In this document: one piece after another, positions 33,277 through 42,476 of the stretch
Layout: every line of letters begins with the position of its first letter
How positions within the stretch are numbered: the first letter of the stretch is position 1
Assembly (NCBI RefSeq): GCF_019468465.1
Contig: NZ_CP080519.1
Location: forward strand, 5,722,001-5,786,000
Reading direction: 5' to 3'
DNA length: 64,000 nucleotides
Source: Amycolatopsis sp. DSM 110486
GTDB taxonomy: Bacteria > Actinomycetota > Actinomycetes > Mycobacteriales > Pseudonocardiaceae
Notes under the pieces: model-generated
Database searches by the model: none
The model's input: only the letters and a program-made list of their open reading frames with translations
What the model was told of the DNA's origin: nothing
Made by a program: the position numbers and the translations under genes

Positions 33277-35871
33277 GTGAGCACACCGAGTACGACCCCG
33301 AAGCCGCGCCGAGGAGAACTGCGGATCTACCTCGGCGCGGCTCCGGGCGTGGGCAAGACTTTCGCGATGCTGGGCGAGGCCCGCCGCCGGCTGGAGCGCG
33401 GGACCGACGTCGTGGTGGGCCTCGTGGAGACCCACGGCCGTCAGAAGACCGCAGACCTGCTCGACGGCCTCGAGATCGTGCCACGGCGCACGGTCAGCCA
33501 CCGCGGGCACGAGTTCGCGGAGATGGACCTCGAAGCGATCCTGAAGCGCGCTCCCGAGGTCGTCATCATCGACGAGCTCGCGCACACCAACGTGCCCGGC
33601 GCGCGCCACGACAAGCGCTGGCAGGACGTCGAGGAGCTGCTCGAGTCCGGGATCGACGTGCTGTCCACGGTCAACGTGCAGCACCTGCAGAGCCTCAACG
33701 ACGTCGTCGAGCGCATCACCGGCGTCACGCAGCAGGAGACCGTGCCCGACGAGGTCGTGCGCAAGGCCGAGCAGCTGGAGCTCGTGGACATCACGCCGGA
33801 GGCGCTGCGGCGCCGGCTCGCGCACGGCAACGTCTACCCGGCCGAGCGCATCGACGCCGCGCTGGGCAACTACTTCCGTCCCGGCAACCTCACCGCGCTG
33901 CGCGAGCTGGCGCTGCTGTGGGTCGCCGACCAGGTCGACGTCGCCCTGCAGCGCTACCGCGCCGAGCAGAAGATCACCGACACGTGGGAGGCGCGTGAAC
34001 GCGTTGTCGTGTCCATCACCGGCGGCCCCGAGAGCGAGACGCTCATCCGGCGCGCGAGCCGCATCGCCACGCGCGCGGGTGCGGAGCTGCAGGTGGTGCA
34101 CATCCTGCGCGGCGACGGGCTGTCCGGGCTCGGGCCCACGGCCATGGCGCGCAGCCGCACGCTGGCCGAGGAAGTCGGGGCCACGTTCCACGCCGTCGTC
34201 GGCGACGACGTGCCCACAGCGTTGCTGGACTTCGCACGCGGGGTCAACGCCACGCAGCTCGTGATCGGCACCTCGCGCCGGTCGCGGGTGGCGCGGCTGT
34301 TCGACGAGGGCATCGGCGCGGCCGTGGTGCAGCAGTCCGGCTCGATCGACGTGCACATGGTCACGCACTCCTACGCCGGCGGCCGGCTGCGGGCGCGCCT
34401 CGGCGCGAGCCCGCTGGCGCCGTCGAGGCTCGTGGTGGGCTGGGTGCTGAGCCTGGCGCTGCCGATCCTCGCGACCGGCTTGGGCGTGCTGCTGCGCGAC
34501 ACCGTCGAGTTCTCCACCGACGTGATCCTCTACGTGCTCGCGACGGTGATCGTCGCGCTCGTCGGCGGGCTCGGCCCGGCGGTGATCGCGGCCGTGTTCG
34601 GCGCGGGCCTGCTCAACTTCTTCTTCACGCCACCGCTGTACACGCTCAACGTGCACAGCCCGCAGAACGTGGTCACGCTCGTGGCGATGATCGTGGTCGC
34701 CGTGCTGGTGGCCCTCGTCGTCGCCTCGGCGGCCCGGCGCGGCAGCCAGGCCGCGCGGGCGCGCACGGAAGCGGCGCTGCTGGCGTCGTACGCGCGCACG
34801 GTTTTGACGAACCCGAACCCAATCGAGCGGCTGCTGGAGAAGGTGAAGGAAAACTTCGGCCTGACATCGGTCACGTTGCTGGAGAAGAAGAACGGCGCGT
34901 GGCAGAAGGTCGCGATCGCAGGGCAGTTCCCGTGCGCCGACCCGGACGAGGCCGACGTGGACATCGCGGTGACGGCCGACGTCCACCTGACCCTGCGCGG
35001 CCGGGCACTGCCCGCGGCCGACCGGCGAGTGCTGGACGCCGTGGCCGGGCAGGCGCTGCTCGCGCTGCGCCAGCAGCGGATGGCCGCGGCCGCGGCGGCG
35101 GCCGAGCGCAAGGCCGAGGCGACGGAGCTGCGCACCACGCTGCTTTCGGCCGTCGGCCACGACCTGCGCACGCCGTTGACGTCCATCAAGGCGGCGATCG
35201 GCAGCCTGCGCGCGCCGGACCTGTCACTGTCCGAGGAGGACACCGCGGAGCTGCAGGAGACCATCGAGCTCTCGGCCGACCGGCTCGCCGGGCTCATCGA
35301 CAACCTGCTCGACTCCTCCCGCCTGGCCACCGGCGCGGTCACGCCGCACCTGCGGCCGGTGGGCTACGACGAGGTGGTGGCCCACGCACTGTCCAACGTG
35401 GACAATTCGCAGGACGTGAAGGTGGGCGTGGACGTGAGCCTGCCTTCGGTGCTGGCTGACCCCGGCTTGCTCGAACGGGTGATCGCCAACGTCCTGGACA
35501 ACGCCTTGCGCCACGGCGGTGGCGTGGTGTCGGCGCGGGCGAGCGCGCACTCCGAGTACGTGGAGCTGCGGATCGTGGACCACGGCCGCGGCCTGAAGAA
35601 GGGCACGGCGGATTCGGCGTTCGCGCCGTTCCAGCGGCTGGGCGGCGACCGCGACTCGACCCCCGGCGTGGGGCTCGGGCTGTCGGTCGCGAAGGGCTTC
35701 ATCGAGGCGATGGGCGGCAGCATCCGGGCCGAGGACACGCCGGGCGGCGGTCTCACCGTGGTGATCTCGCTGCCCGCCTACACCGGGCAGAATCCGGACA
35801 AAGACCTCCTCAAGATCGACGAGGCCGCCGGCTCAGTCGCTGACGAGGCTGTGGAGGGAGTGGGCTCGTGA
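33277..35871 (+). CDS. kdpD: Osmosensitive K+ channel histidine kinase KdpD
   Basis: An 864-residue sensor kinase of full KdpD architecture. It has an N-terminal KdpD domain with the Walker-like GAAPGVGKTFAMLGEARRR (about 18-36), a universal-stress-protein-like domain (about 235-360), four closely spaced membrane helices (about 385-490), a GAF-like region, and a kinase core with His628 in SAVGHDLRTPLTSIKAA. The ATPase domain has NVLDNALRHGGG and GVGLGLSVAKGF. It senses low K+ or ionic stress and phosphorylates KdpE. GTG 33277 starts 4 nt after kdpC, so sensor and pump share a transcript. Confidence 0.96.
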   Translation: MSTPSTTPKPRRGELRIYLGAAPGVGKTFAMLGEARRRLERGTDVVVGLVETHGRQKTADLLDGLEIVPRRTVSHRGHEFAEMDLEAILKRAPEVVIIDELAHTNVPGARHDKRWQDVEELLESGIDVLSTVNVQHLQSLNDVVERITGVTQQETVPDEVVRKAEQLELVDITPEALRRRLAHGNVYPAERIDAALGNYFRPGNLTALRELALLWVADQVDVALQRYRAEQKITDTWEARERVVVSITGGPESETLIRRASRIATRAGAELQVVHILRGDGLSGLGPTAMARSRTLAEEVGATFHAVVGDDVPTALLDFARGVNATQLVIGTSRRSRVARLFDEGIGAAVVQQSGSIDVHMVTHSYAGGRLRARLGASPLAPSRLVVGWVLSLALPILATGLGVLLRDTVEFSTDVILYVLATVIVALVGGLGPAVIAAVFGAGLLNFFFTPPLYTLNVHSPQNVVTLVAMIVVAVLVALVVASAARRGSQAARARTEAALLASYARTVLTNPNPIERLLEKVKENFGLTSVTLLEKKNGAWQKVAIAGQFPCADPDEADVDIAVTADVHLTLRGRALPAADRRVLDAVAGQALLALRQQRMAAAAAAAERKAEATELRTTLLSAVGHDLRTPLTSIKAAIGSLRAPDLSLSEEDTAELQETIELSADRLAGLIDNLLDSSRLATGAVTPHLRPVGYDEVVAHALSNVDNSQDVKVGVDVSLPSVLADPGLLERVIANVLDNALRHGGGVVSARASAHSEYVELRIVDHGRGLKKGTADSAFAPFQRLGGDRDSTPGVGLGLSVAKGFIEAMGGSIRAEDTPGGGLTVVISLPAYTGQNPDKDLLKIDEAAGSVADEAVEGVGS

Positions 35872-36566
35872 GTCCCGACAAGGCGGCCACCGTGCTGGTG
35901 GTCGACGACGAACCGCAGATCGTGCGCGCGCTGCGGATCAACCTCAACGCCCGCGGGTACAAGGTGATCACGGCGCACGACGGCACCGCGGCGCTCAAGG
36001 CCGTGGCCGAGACCAAACCCGACGTGGTGGTGCTCGACCTCGGGCTGCCCGACCTCGACGGCACCGAGGTGATCGCCGGCCTGCGCGGCTGGACCACGGT
36101 GCCGATCATCGTGCTCTCGGCGCGCGGCGACTCGGCCGACAAGGTCCAGGCGCTCGACGCGGGCGCTGACGACTACGTGACGAAACCGTTCGGCATGGAC
36201 GAGCTGCTCGCCCGGCTGCGGGCCGCCGTGCGGCGCTCGACCGTGGCCGGCTCCGACGGTGCGGAAGCCGTGGTGGACACGGGTTCCTTCACGATCGACC
36301 TGGCGGCGAAGAAGGTCCGTCGCGACGGCAAAGAGGTGCACCTGACCAAGACCGAGTGGGGCGTGCTGGAGCTGCTGGTGCGCAACCGCGGCCGGTTGGT
36401 GGCCCAGAAGCAGCTGCTGCACGAGGTGTGGGGGCCGTCGTACGAGACGGAGTCGCACTACCTGCGCGTGTACCTGGCGCAGCTGCGGCGGAAGCTGGAG
36501 CCGGAGCCCTCACGTCCGCGGCACCTGCTCACGGAACCCGGGATGGGGTACCGCTTCGAGGTCTGA
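35868..36566 (+). CDS. kdpE: KDP operon response regulator KdpE
   Basis: A 232-residue OmpR/PhoB-type regulator. The receiver domain has the acidic pair in VVDDEP, the phosphorylation site Asp57 in VVVLDLGLPD and the Lys in YVTKPFGMDELLARL; the C-terminal winged helix has LTKTEWGVLELLVRNRGRLV and YLAQLRRKLEPEP. It activates kdpFABC transcription. The GTG overlaps the kdpD stop (GTGA). The stop lies inside a 16-bp tandem duplication. Confidence 0.97.
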   Translation: MSPDKAATVLVVDDEPQIVRALRINLNARGYKVITAHDGTAALKAVAETKPDVVVLDLGLPDLDGTEVIAGLRGWTTVPIIVLSARGDSADKVQALDAGADDYVTKPFGMDELLARLRAAVRRSTVAGSDGAEAVVDTGSFTIDLAAKKVRRDGKEVHLTKTEWGVLELLVRNRGRLVAQKQLLHEVWGPSYETESHYLRVYLAQLRRKLEPEPSRPRHLLTEPGMGYRFEV

Positions 36567-36592
36567 ACACGACGATGTCTGAACACGACGAT
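36561..36592. repeat. 16-bp perfect tandem duplication at the kdpE stop
   Basis: GTCTGAACACGACGAT occurs twice back to back (36561-36576 and 36577-36592). The first copy contains the kdpE stop codon; the second runs into the terminator stem. A local duplication of the gene end is the simplest explanation. Confidence 0.9.
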
Positions 36593-36617
36593 GGCCGCCC
36601 CGCGGGGCGGCCATCGT
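36588..36617. terminator. Terminator between kdpE and the convergent membrane-protein gene
   Basis: ACGATGGCCGCCCC (36588-36601) pairs perfectly with GGGGCGGCCATCGT (36604-36617); the tight loop would open to CGCG. It lies 22 nt after kdpE and 18 nt before the end of the minus-strand gene, so it is probably bidirectional. Confidence 0.85.
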
Positions 36618-36635
36618 GTTGTGCGGCTTGTGTTT

Positions 36636-37313
36636 TCAGCTGGTGGGGCCGGTCGGGTCGGTCGTGCGAACGTCCGTGGAGGACGACACCGGCGGAGAGC
36701 TCGGCGGCTCCCCACTGCTGCTCGAACCTCCGCCACCGCTGCTGCTCGGCGGCGGGTCCGATCGAGACGAGGTCGGCGGGTTGCCAGACGACGATGACGA
36801 GGGGCTGCCAGTCGACGTCGGCGGGGTGTCGCTCGACGACGGCGGCGGCGGCTTCACGGTGTTGCTGCTACCGGGCGGGTTGCCACCCGTGGGGTGCTGG
36901 CCCGGGTTGCCCGGCTGGCCGGGTGGGTTATTCGGCGGCGGGATGACCACGGTGGTGGTCGGCACGCCGTTGGCGCCCGTGGAGACCACGGTCGTGGGGC
37001 TCGAGGGGACCGACGTCGGGTCGCCCGGGGTCGGCTCGCCGGTCACGGTCATCGGGGCGCCCGGCACGGCGTTGCCCGGAACGACCTGCGAGCTGCCCGG
37101 CAGGGTGCCCTGGCCGCCGCCGGGGATGGTGGTGGACGTGGCGGTGGTGGTGCCAGGGCCCGCCAGTTCGGCGACCGCGGCGAAGGCGGTGGCGACCACG
37201 AGGCCGCTCACACCGAGGATGGCGTAGCCGGCCCGGTTCATGAGGCCGCTCGCGGCCTTCGGTGGCGCGACGGAGATGCGTGAGCTCGGATCCGGCCCGT
37301 CGGGACGGGACAT
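36636..37313 (-). CDS. Single-pass membrane protein with Pro/Ser/Thr-rich tail
   Basis: 225 residues. A 25-residue cytoplasmic N-terminus is followed by one transmembrane helix (YAILGVSGLVVATAFAAVAE, about 29-48). The remaining 175 residues are almost wholly Pro, Ser, Thr, Gly and Asn, low complexity and without cysteine. Such tails are typical of extracytoplasmic, often O-glycosylated, cell-wall-spanning segments in actinobacteria. No enzyme domain is present and I do not recognise the family. It stands alone, convergent with kdpE and divergent from acyP. The strong codon-position GC bias of the minus-strand frame supports it as coding. Confidence 0.7.
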   Translation of the reverse strand: MSRPDGPDPSSRISVAPPKAASGLMNRAGYAILGVSGLVVATAFAAVAELAGPGTTTATSTTIPGGGQGTLPGSSQVVPGNAVPGAPMTVTGEPTPGDPTSVPSSPTTVVSTGANGVPTTTVVIPPPNNPPGQPGNPGQHPTGGNPPGSSNTVKPPPPSSSDTPPTSTGSPSSSSSGNPPTSSRSDPPPSSSGGGGSSSSGEPPSSPPVSSSTDVRTTDPTGPTS

Positions 37314-37603
37314 GCAGGCTCCTTACATACATGCGGTTCAACGCTGTACGGGTCGAGGCAGTCGGGTCGTCGCCGGTTTTCGGCGTCGTCGGGTGCGGCA
37401 GTCTTTTGACGGACGAGTCGGCACCCGGGTCGACGCCGGAAGTCGTGGCGCGGTTCGGTCCGGCTCCCCGGAGTGGTTCGGGGGATCGGGGCGCCGGACG
37501 CGGACCCCGGCCGGGAGGTTATCACCGCCTGTGACCCATTCGCGCAGGTACGGGGCCTGTCCCGTCACTGTCCGCAGCGAGTGGCGTGGGGCAGGATGGA
37601 CGC

Positions 37604-37891
37604 GTGAGTGAGGAAGAAACACACATCCGGCTGGCGGCGTGGGTCCACGGGCGAGTCCAGGGGGTCGGTTTCCGCTGGTGGACCCGGAGCCGCGCGCTGG
37701 AGCTCGGCCTGGTCGGCTTCGCCCGCAACCTGCCCGACGGCCGTGTCGAGGTGGTAGCGGAGGGTGGTCGCGACCACTGTGAGCGGTTGTTGGCCACCCT
37801 GAGGTCGGGAGAATCACCCGGAAGTGTGGATCACGTCGTCGAGCGCTGGAGCCCGGCGAAGGGTGGTCTGACGGGCTTCGCCGAGCGCTGA
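37604..37891 (+). CDS. acyP: Acylphosphatase
   Basis: A 95-residue acylphosphatase. The phosphate-binding loop and catalytic arginine are in [13 protein letters not shown] (Arg24), and the catalytic asparagine is Asn42 in [12 protein letters not shown]. It hydrolyses carboxyl-phosphate bonds. GTG 37604 has AGGA 9 nt upstream and gives the normal length. It precedes smc, a linkage seen across actinobacteria. Confidence 0.93.
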   Translation: MSEEETHIRLAAWVHGRVQGVGFRWWTRSRALELGLVGFARNLPDGRVEVVAEGGRDHCERLLATLRSGESPGSVDHVVERWSPAKGGLTGFAER

Positions 37892-38080
37892 GCGGCAGCG
37901 CCGGGGGCACTGCGCCGCCCGGGTGACCGCTGTGACGGGTGGGACACAAGGGGTTGCCGGTGCGCTGCGTTCTGTGCTAGGCGCGCCGGGAGAAGGCGGC
38001 CTCCCGCGATCACGGCGGGTGCCCAGGTAGCCTTGGCCGACTGTAGAGCCAGTACCCGCGGCCGGAAGGGTCAGCACCAC

Positions 38081-41000
38081 GTGCACCTGAAAAGCTTGAC
38101 GCTGAAGGGTTTCAAGTCCTTCGCCTCGGCCACCACGCTGCGGTTCGAACCAGGGATCACGTGCGTGGTCGGGCCCAATGGTTCGGGCAAGTCCAACGTC
38201 CTCGACGCGCTGCGCTGGGTCATGGGTACTCAGGGCGCGAAAGACCTGCGCGGCGGCAAGATGGAAGACGTCATCTTCGCCGGCACCGCGGGCCGCGCCC
38301 CCCTCGGCCGCGCCGAGGTCACGCTCACCATCGACAATGCCGACGGCGCGCTGCCCATCGAGTACACCGAGGTCTCCATCACGCGCCGCATGTTCCGCGA
38401 CGGCGCGAGCGAGTACGAGATCAACGGCGACCGCTGTCGTCTGATGGATGTGCAGGAACTGCTGTCGGACTCCGGTATCGGCCGCGAGATGCACGTCATC
38501 GTCGGGCAGGGCCAGCTGGCGGCGATCCTCGAGTCGAAGCCCGAAGAGCGCCGCGCCTTCATCGAAGAGGCCGCGGGCGTCCTCAAGCACCGCAAGCGCA
38601 AGGAACAGACCTTGCGCAAGCTCGCGAACATGCAGGGCAACCTCGACCGCCTCGGCGACCTCACCACCGAGCTGCGCCGCCAGCTCAAGCCGCTGGGCAA
38701 GCAGGCCGAGATCGCGCGCAAGGCCCAGTCGGTGCAGTCCGAGCTGCGCGACTCCCGTCTGCGCCTGCTGGCCGACGACCTGGTGACCCAGCGAGGCGCC
38801 ATCGCCCGCGAAGAGGCCGACGAGCGCACCGCGCGTCAGCGCCGCACCGAGGTGGAACAGGCCCTGGAGGTCGTGGCCGCCGAGGAGACGGAGCTGGAGG
38901 CCTCGCTCGCCGAGGACGCGCCGAAGCTGCAGACCGCGCAGGAGACCTGGTACAAGCTCTCCGCGCTGGCCGAGCGCCTGCGCGGCACTGTCCGGCTCGC
39001 CGTGGAGCGCCAGCGCCACCTGTCCTCCGACGTCTCGGCCCCAACGGGCGGGCGCGACCCCGAGGAGCTGCTGGCCGAGGCCGAGCAGGTCGCCGAGCGC
39101 GAGCAGGAGCTCAACGAGGCCGTGATGGAGGCCCGGGAGCTGCTGGCCGAGACCGTGCTGCGGCGCGAGGACCTCGAACAGCGCGTGCAGGCCGCCGAAC
39201 GCGCCCACTGGGCCGCGGTGCGCGCCATCGCCGACCGCCGCGAGGGCATGGCGAAGCTGACCGGCCAGGTCGAGGCGCTGCGCAGCAAGAACGGCGCCAC
39301 CGCCGACGAGATCGACCGCCTGTCGGTGTCGCTGCAGGAATCCGCCGAGCGCGCGGAGATCGCGCTGGAGGAGCTCGAAGAGGCCAAGGCCGAGGGCGGC
39401 GTCGAGGAGTCCGACGACGCCGACCTCATGCAGCGCCACGACCGCGCGGTCGAGGCCAACAACGCCGCCAAGGCCCGCGTCGAAGAGCTGGTGAAGGCCG
39501 AGCGCTCCGCCGAACGCGAGATCGCGTCGGAGCGGGCACGTGTCGAGGCGCTGTCGATGGGTCTCAAGCGCAAGGACGGCGCCGGCGCGCTGCTGGGCGC
39601 GTCGCACGAGCTGCCGGGCCTGCTGGGGTCGGTCGCCGCGCTGCTCACGGTGGAGCCGGGCCACGAGGTGGCGCTGGCCGCCGCGCTCGGGCCGGTCGCA
39701 GACGCCGTGGCCGTGGCCGGCGGCGAGCAGGCGCTGACCGCGCTGAAGTACTTGAAGGACACCGATTCCGGCCGTGCCGGCATCGTGCTGGGCAGCTACG
39801 GATCCACTGTGGATATTCAAAGCGTGGACACGTCGTCGTGGCCAGTGCTTCCCTACGGCGCCCGCTGGGCCCGTGAGGTCGTGACCGCGCCGGAGCAGCT
39901 GCGCCCGGCCGTCGAGCAGGCGCTGGACAAGCTGGCGCTGGTCAACGACTTGGAAGTGGCACGGCAGCTCGTCGCGAGCCACCCGGACGTCCGCGCGGTC
40001 ACCGGCGAAGGTGACGTGTTCGGCGCCCGCTGGGTCGCCGGCGGCTCGGCCGCGCGCGAGAGCGTGATCGAGGTCCAGGCCGCCGTCGACGAGGCGGGCG
40101 AGCGGCTGCGCACGGCCGAGCGCGCGCTGGAGCGCCACACCGCCGAGCTGGAAGGCGCCCGCGCCGAGCAGCAGGCCCGGCGCGAAGAGGTCGGCCAGGC
40201 CAAGGATGCCCTCGGTGACGCGAAGGTCCGCAAGGCGCGGTCGTCGGAGCGGCTGAACCGGATGCAGCAGGCCGCGCGTTCGGCGCAGGCCGAGGTCGAG
40301 CGCCTCGCCGGGCAGCGCGCGAAGGTGGAGCAGAGCCGCGAGCAGGCGCTGGAGCAGCTGGCCGAGTTCGAGGAGCGGCTCGCCGCAGTCGCCGAGCAGC
40401 CGGTGGAGGACGATCCCGACACGGCCGAGCGCGACGAGGCCGTGGCCCAGCTGACCGTGGTCCGCCAGGAGGAGATGGAGGCGCGGCTCGCGCAGCGCAC
40501 CTCCGAGGAGCGGGCGCGCAGCATCGCCGGGCGGGCCGAGTCGCTGCGCCGCGCGGCGCTCGCCGAGCAGCAGGCCCGGGAACGCGCCGCCAAGGCCCGC
40601 GAGGCGCGGGAGCGCGGCGCCGCGATCGCCAACGCCGTGGTCAACGCCGGTGAGCTCGCGCTGGAACGCATCGAGCACTCCGTGCAGCGCGCGGCCGCCG
40701 AGCGCGACGAAGCCCAGGCACAGCGCCAGACCCGCGAGACCGCGCTCACCGCGGTGCGCGCCAAGGTCCGCGAGCTGTCCGGCGAGCTCGAGAAGCTCAC
40801 CGACGCCGTGCACCGCGACGAGGTGCTCCGTGCCGAGCAGCGGCTGCGGCTGGAGACGCTCGAGGCCAAGATCGCCGAGGACTTCGGCATCGGCCTCGCG
40901 GACCTGGTCCAGGAGTACGGCCCCGACGTGCCAGTGCCGCCGAGCGCGGGCGAGATGGCCGAGTACGAGGCGGCCAAGGAGCGCGGCGAGGACGTGACCA

Positions 41001-41698
41001 TGCCGCCGCCCATGCCGTACGACCGCGACACGCAGGCCCGCCGCGCCAAGCGCGCGGAGAAGGACCTGACGCTGCTGGGCAAGGTCAACCCGCTGGCGCT
41101 GGAGGAGTTCGCGGCGCTGGAGGAGCGCTACAAGTTCCTTTCGACCCAGCTCGAGGACCTCAAGGACACGCGCAAGGACCTCGAAGCCGTGATCCGGCAG
41201 GTCGACGAGAAGATCCTGGAGGTCTTCGCCTCGGCCTACGCCGACGTCGCGCGCGAGTTCGAAACCGTGTTCAGCGTGCTGTTCCCTGGCGGCGAGGGCC
41301 GCATGGTCCTCACCCAGCCCAACGACCTGCTCGCCACCGGCGTCGATGTCGAGGCGCGTCCGCCGGGCAAGAAGGTGAAGCGGCTGTCGCTCCTGTCGGG
41401 TGGCGAGAAGTCGCTGGTGGCCGTGGGCATGCTGGTGGCCATCTTCCGCGCCCGCCCTTCACCCTTCTACGTGATGGACGAGGTCGAGGCGGCGCTCGAC
41501 GACACCAACATGCGCCGGCTGATCGGGCTGCTGGAGCAGCTGCGCGACTCGTCGCAGCTGATCATCATCACCCACCAGAAGCCGACCATGGAGATCGCCG
41601 ACGCGCTCTACGGCGTGAGCATGCAGGGCGACGGCATCACGAAGGTGATCTCGCAGCGCCTGCGCGCCGAAGACGAGGAGCCGGTGCCCGCGGGCTGA
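38081..41698 (+). CDS. smc: Chromosome segregation protein SMC
   Basis: 1205 residues with the complete SMC layout. The N-terminal ATPase half has Walker A GPNGSGKSN (31-39). A long coiled coil (about 165-500) is interrupted by the hinge (about 500-660, with LPGLLGSVAALLTVEPGHEV). A second coiled coil (about 665-1000) leads to the C-terminal ATPase half with signature LSLLSGGEKSLVAVG and Walker B FYVMDEVEAALDD. It condenses and segregates the chromosome with ScpA/ScpB. The GTG at 38081 gives the canonical HLKSLTLKGFKSF start; an in-frame extension to 38033 has no support. Confidence 0.97.
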   Translation: MHLKSLTLKGFKSFASATTLRFEPGITCVVGPNGSGKSNVLDALRWVMGTQGAKDLRGGKMEDVIFAGTAGRAPLGRAEVTLTIDNADGALPIEYTEVSITRRMFRDGASEYEINGDRCRLMDVQELLSDSGIGREMHVIVGQGQLAAILESKPEERRAFIEEAAGVLKHRKRKEQTLRKLANMQGNLDRLGDLTTELRRQLKPLGKQAEIARKAQSVQSELRDSRLRLLADDLVTQRGAIAREEADERTARQRRTEVEQALEVVAAEETELEASLAEDAPKLQTAQETWYKLSALAERLRGTVRLAVERQRHLSSDVSAPTGGRDPEELLAEAEQVAEREQELNEAVMEARELLAETVLRREDLEQRVQAAERAHWAAVRAIADRREGMAKLTGQVEALRSKNGATADEIDRLSVSLQESAERAEIALEELEEAKAEGGVEESDDADLMQRHDRAVEANNAAKARVEELVKAERSAEREIASERARVEALSMGLKRKDGAGALLGASHELPGLLGSVAALLTVEPGHEVALAAALGPVADAVAVAGGEQALTALKYLKDTDSGRAGIVLGSYGSTVDIQSVDTSSWPVLPYGARWAREVVTAPEQLRPAVEQALDKLALVNDLEVARQLVASHPDVRAVTGEGDVFGARWVAGGSAARESVIEVQAAVDEAGERLRTAERALERHTAELEGARAEQQARREEVGQAKDALGDAKVRKARSSERLNRMQQAARSAQAEVERLAGQRAKVEQSREQALEQLAEFEERLAAVAEQPVEDDPDTAERDEAVAQLTVVRQEEMEARLAQRTSEERARSIAGRAESLRRAALAEQQARERAAKAREARERGAAIANAVVNAGELALERIEHSVQRAAAERDEAQAQRQTRETALTAVRAKVRELSGELEKLTDAVHRDEVLRAEQRLRLETLEAKIAEDFGIGLADLVQEYGPDVPVPPSAGEMAEYEAAKERGEDVTMPPPMPYDRDTQARRAKRAEKDLTLLGKVNPLALEEFAALEERYKFLSTQLEDLKDTRKDLEAVIRQVDEKILEVFASAYADVAREFETVFSVLFPGGEGRMVLTQPNDLLATGVDVEARPPGKKVKRLSLLSGGEKSLVAVGMLVAIFRARPSPFYVMDEVEAALDDTNMRRLIGLLEQLRDSSQLIIITHQKPTMEIADALYGVSMQGDGITKVISQRLRAEDEEPVPAG

Positions 41699-41711
41699 GT
41701 GCGGACGTGCG

Positions 41712-41748
41712 AAAAGGGGCTTCCCGGGGTGCCCGGGAAGCCCCTTTT
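41712..41748. terminator. Strong bidirectional terminator after smc
   Basis: AAAAGGGGCTTCCCGGG (41712-41728) and CCCGGGAAGCCCCTTTT (41732-41748) form a perfect 17-bp stem with a 3-nt loop. The A/T ends give a U-run on both strands, so it can end smc and the convergent lipoprotein gene. Confidence 0.93.
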
Positions 41749-41760
41749 CCGTTGTTGCTT

Positions 41761-42369
41761 TTAGTTCGCGGCCCAGAACGCATACTCGGCCGAGTACGGC
41801 GTGGAGGTCTGCTGGCCCGTGGTGCACGCGCCCTTCGGGGCGAGGCCGCCCTTGGTGGCCAGCCGCTGCACGTAGGTGACGGTGCCGAACACGCCCTTGC
41901 CGGTGTCCTGGTCGGACTTGAGCAGGATCTCGGGGATCGCGTCGGTGTGCTGCACGGCCTTGCCGGGCACGGCGGTGGCGGCGACCGTGCTGCCGTCCAC
42001 AGTGGACGTCCACACCGGTCCCTTGCTGTGCAGGGCCACGGCCTTGCCGTTGTCGGACATGATGGCCGCGGGCTGGATCAGGGTCCACGCGCCGTCGGTG
42101 CAGCCGTAGATCTGCACACCCTCGCCGTGGAAGGTGGCCACGCGCTTGTTGCCCGGCGGCACCTGCACCTGCGCGGGGGCCGCGATCACCTCGGGGGTGC
42201 CATCCTGGGTGCCGGCCTGCGACTGCGCCGGCGCTCCGGCCTGGGCCCCGGCCGCCGCCTTCGCCGCGCCCGGGTCGGCCGCCGCGGCCCCGGAGGCCGA
42301 CGAACACGCCGTCGCACCGCCCAGGAGGATCATCGAACCAGCCGCCAGTGCCAGAGAAATCCGCTTCAT
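41761..42369 (-). CDS. DUF3455-type secreted lipoprotein
   Basis: 202 residues. The signal peptide MKRISLALAAGSMILLGGAT ends at a probable lipid-modified Cys22 (ATAC). A Ala/Gly/Gln-rich linker (about 25-60) separates it from a domain matching DUF3455: FHGEGVQIYGCTDGAWTLIQ, ALHSKGPVWTSTVDGSTV and the C-terminal TPYSAEYAFWAAN. The function of DUF3455 is unknown. ATG 42369 is the start that leaves a normal signal peptide. It is a single gene between the smc terminator and the symporter. Confidence 0.85.
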   Translation of the reverse strand: MKRISLALAAGSMILLGGATACSSASGAAAADPGAAKAAAGAQAGAPAQSQAGTQDGTPEVIAAPAQVQVPPGNKRVATFHGEGVQIYGCTDGAWTLIQPAAIMSDNGKAVALHSKGPVWTSTVDGSTVAATAVPGKAVQHTDAIPEILLKSDQDTGKGVFGTVTYVQRLATKGGLAPKGACTTGQQTSTPYSAEYAFWAAN

Positions 42370-42476
42370 CGTCCCCGCCTGATCCGGGCCCGCCATCCGG
42401 TGGCGGGCGCTCGTCAGGTGCACGAGCGCCCACCCCGGGACGGTTCACCCGATCGGGGAAAATCTCGCAGCGGTGA

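Noticed and set aside
37814..40813. 999-codon minus-strand open frame opposite smc
   Set aside because: Leu/Arg/Gly-rich translation with no fold; it mirrors the regular codon pattern of the SMC coiled coil.
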